From: DASVHF01 sp036382695
Lineage (GTDB): Bacteria > Patescibacteriota > Microgenomatia > Woykebacterales > RBG-16-39-9b
DNA: 6,126 nucleotides
Direction: 5' to 3'
NCBI GenBank assembly: GCA_036382695.1
Contig: DASVHF010000038.1
Location: 1 to 6,126 of the forward strand
The stretch's first letter is position 1. Every line of letters starts with the position of its first letter. The position numbers and the translations under genes were made by a program. The notes beneath the pieces are model-generated. The model made no database searches, was not told the origin of the DNA, and worked only from the letters and a program-made list of their open reading frames with translations. Positions 5,141 through 6,126 of this stretch are shown here, one piece after another.

Positions 5141-5170
5141 TTGACAAGCAGGTAGCAAATACCCAATAAT
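5141..5170 (+). promoter_or_regulatory. Promoter of the CAP-domain gene
   Basis: Perfect -35 TTGACA (5141-5146), 18-base spacer, -10 AATAAT (5165-5170, five of six). The predicted start near 5177 leaves about 15 bases of leader before the ATG at 5192, with no Shine-Dalgarno. The promoter lies after the terminator, so this gene is transcribed separately from the RNA. Confidence 0.65.
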
Positions 5171-5191
5171 TAAACTAACACAACTGCCCAT

Positions 5192-6126
5192 ATGAGAGCG
5201 GCCGATCTATTCAAAAAATCACGCAATGTAATCAACCCCCCATATAATATCTACGATATCTTTGCCTTGCTTGGCGCATTGATTGTTTTCCTCGTCATTC
5301 CATTGACAGTCATTTCGCTTCAGCAAAGAACCGTTTTTGAAGCCAGAGCTGACGTAGATGGCTTGGTGAGTAAAATTAACACTTACAGAGCCTCGAAGGG
5401 CTTGCCGGCGCTTGCTCAAGACCAAAAACTGGTCAGTGCTGCTTGTTGGATGGCAAATGATATGGCGGCCAAGAACTACCTTTCTCATACAGATTCACTA
5501 GGAAGGGACTCTCCTGCGAGACTGGCAGTCTTTGGCGTTGGGGGTAGTTATTGGCGAGGGGAGACTATAGCTGCGGGTACCTCTAGCGGATCGGCGACTT
5601 TTGATGCCTGGAAAAACTCTTCCGCTCACAACGCGCTTCTTCTCAACCCGAATTTCCAGCGAGTTGGAGTTGGGGCGGCTTACAACAGTAGCTCAACCTA
5701 TGGATATTATTGGGTGGCCGATTTTGCCTCCGGTTCTGCAACAAGCGTGACAAGCCAATGTCAATTAACCAAACCCGATCTTGTCATCACTTCGCTTTCA
5801 ACAAATAAGTCAATATATGCACCGAACGAAACTGGTACTGCTACGATAACCATAAAAAATCAAGGCAAGGCAAACGCTGGTAGTTTTGTTATAGAATTTT
5901 TCCGAAGTGGGTATAGCACATCGTGTGGTCAGACAGGTCAGGCTGTCTCCGTCTCCTCTCTAGGTGTAGGGTCGACTACAACTAAAAGTGTTTCTTTTAC
6001 GGCGCCATCAAGTACTGGTAGCTATACTGCCTATGCTCATGCTGATGGTAAATGTGGGGTTTCGGAGTCGAATGAAAGTAACAACCTCAGCAGCGGACGC
6101 ACTTATCAGGTTGGTAAACCAGATCT
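5192..6126 (+). CDS. Membrane-anchored CAP/SCP-domain protein with CARDB domain, C-terminus cut by window
   Basis: An open frame of 311 codons runs off the right edge. A cytoplasmic basic segment (1-22) leads into one hydrophobic helix (about 23-43) with no evident cleavage site, so it is probably a signal anchor with the rest outside the cell. Residues 55-180 are a CAP/SCP (cysteine-rich secretory/PR-1 superfamily) domain: INTYRASKGLPAL (62-74), a SHTDSLGR block (98-105) with the cavity histidine H99, GETIAAG (123-129) in place of the common GENIA, WKNSSAHNALLLNPNFQRVGVG (140-161) with H146, and the closing YYWVADFA (172-179). From 195 a CARDB-like beta-sandwich starts (PDLVITSLS; TITIKNQGKANAG at 218-230; ESNESNN at 292-298), an adhesion-type fold often repeated in cell-surface proteins. 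More domains may follow. An in-frame TAA at 5171 makes 5192 the first possible ATG. Bacterial CAP proteins are secreted and mostly of unknown function. Confidence 0.88.
   Translation, partial: MRAADLFKKSRNVINPPYNIYDIFALLGALIVFLVIPLTVISLQQRTVFEARADVDGLVSKINTYRASKGLPALAQDQKLVSAACWMANDMAAKNYLSHTDSLGRDSPARLAVFGVGGSYWRGETIAAGTSSGSATFDAWKNSSAHNALLLNPNFQRVGVGAAYNSSSTYGYYWVADFASGSATSVTSQCQLTKPDLVITSLSTNKSIYAPNETGTATITIKNQGKANAGSFVIEFFRSGYSTSCGQTGQAVSVSSLGVGSTTTKSVSFTAPSSTGSYTAYAHADGKCGVSESNESNNLSSGRTYQVGKPD

Overview
This is a bacterial window with TTGACA/TATAAT-type promoters, Shine-Dalgarno sites on some genes and a rho-independent terminator. Four things together suggest a Candidate Phyla Radiation (Patescibacteria) genome, perhaps from a Microgenomates/Katanobacteria-like group: short unadorned genes, several starts with no Shine-Dalgarno, an endonuclease Q gene that is rare in bacteria, and a membrane-anchored CAP-CARDB protein. 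That placement is inference; there is no rRNA or other marker gene here. No internal TGA is needed as a sense codon in any reading.

Left block (1-1729, minus strand): a two-gene operon starts from a clean promoter at 1701-1729. It encodes a diaminopimelate-decarboxylase-like enzyme (323-1627) and then the first 103 residues of a PLP aminotransferase (1-310, running off the left edge). The two are tightly coupled: the decarboxylase stop codon lies inside the next gene's Shine-Dalgarno. This block is clearly more GC-rich than the genes to its right and looks like an amino-acid (lysine-type) biosynthetic cassette, possibly acquired.

Middle block (1747-4735, plus strand): four genes. These are a small Tic20/DUF4870-like membrane protein with a TTG start (1812-2168), an endonuclease Q-type DNA repair nuclease (2303-3592) ending in a beta-clamp-like motif, a second paralogous membrane protein (3653-4072), and a COG1926-type phosphoribosyltransferase (4103-4735). 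The intergenic gaps hold promoter-like elements and dyads sharing an AAC(A/G)AAGTT core.

Right block (4736-6126): a gap of about 455 bases is not empty. It has a consensus promoter (4773-4801) inside a nested palindrome, a GC-rich stretch able to form many hairpins, and a very strong terminator (5065-5115). Together they define a structured non-coding RNA of roughly 308 nt that matches no class I can recognise by eye. It is followed by a separate promoter (5141-5170) and a membrane-anchored CAP/SCP-domain protein with a CARDB domain (5192 onward, running off the right edge).

The most novel item is the unassigned RNA. Next are the clamp-motif EndoQ, the two membrane-protein paralogues flanking it, and the coupled enzyme pair.
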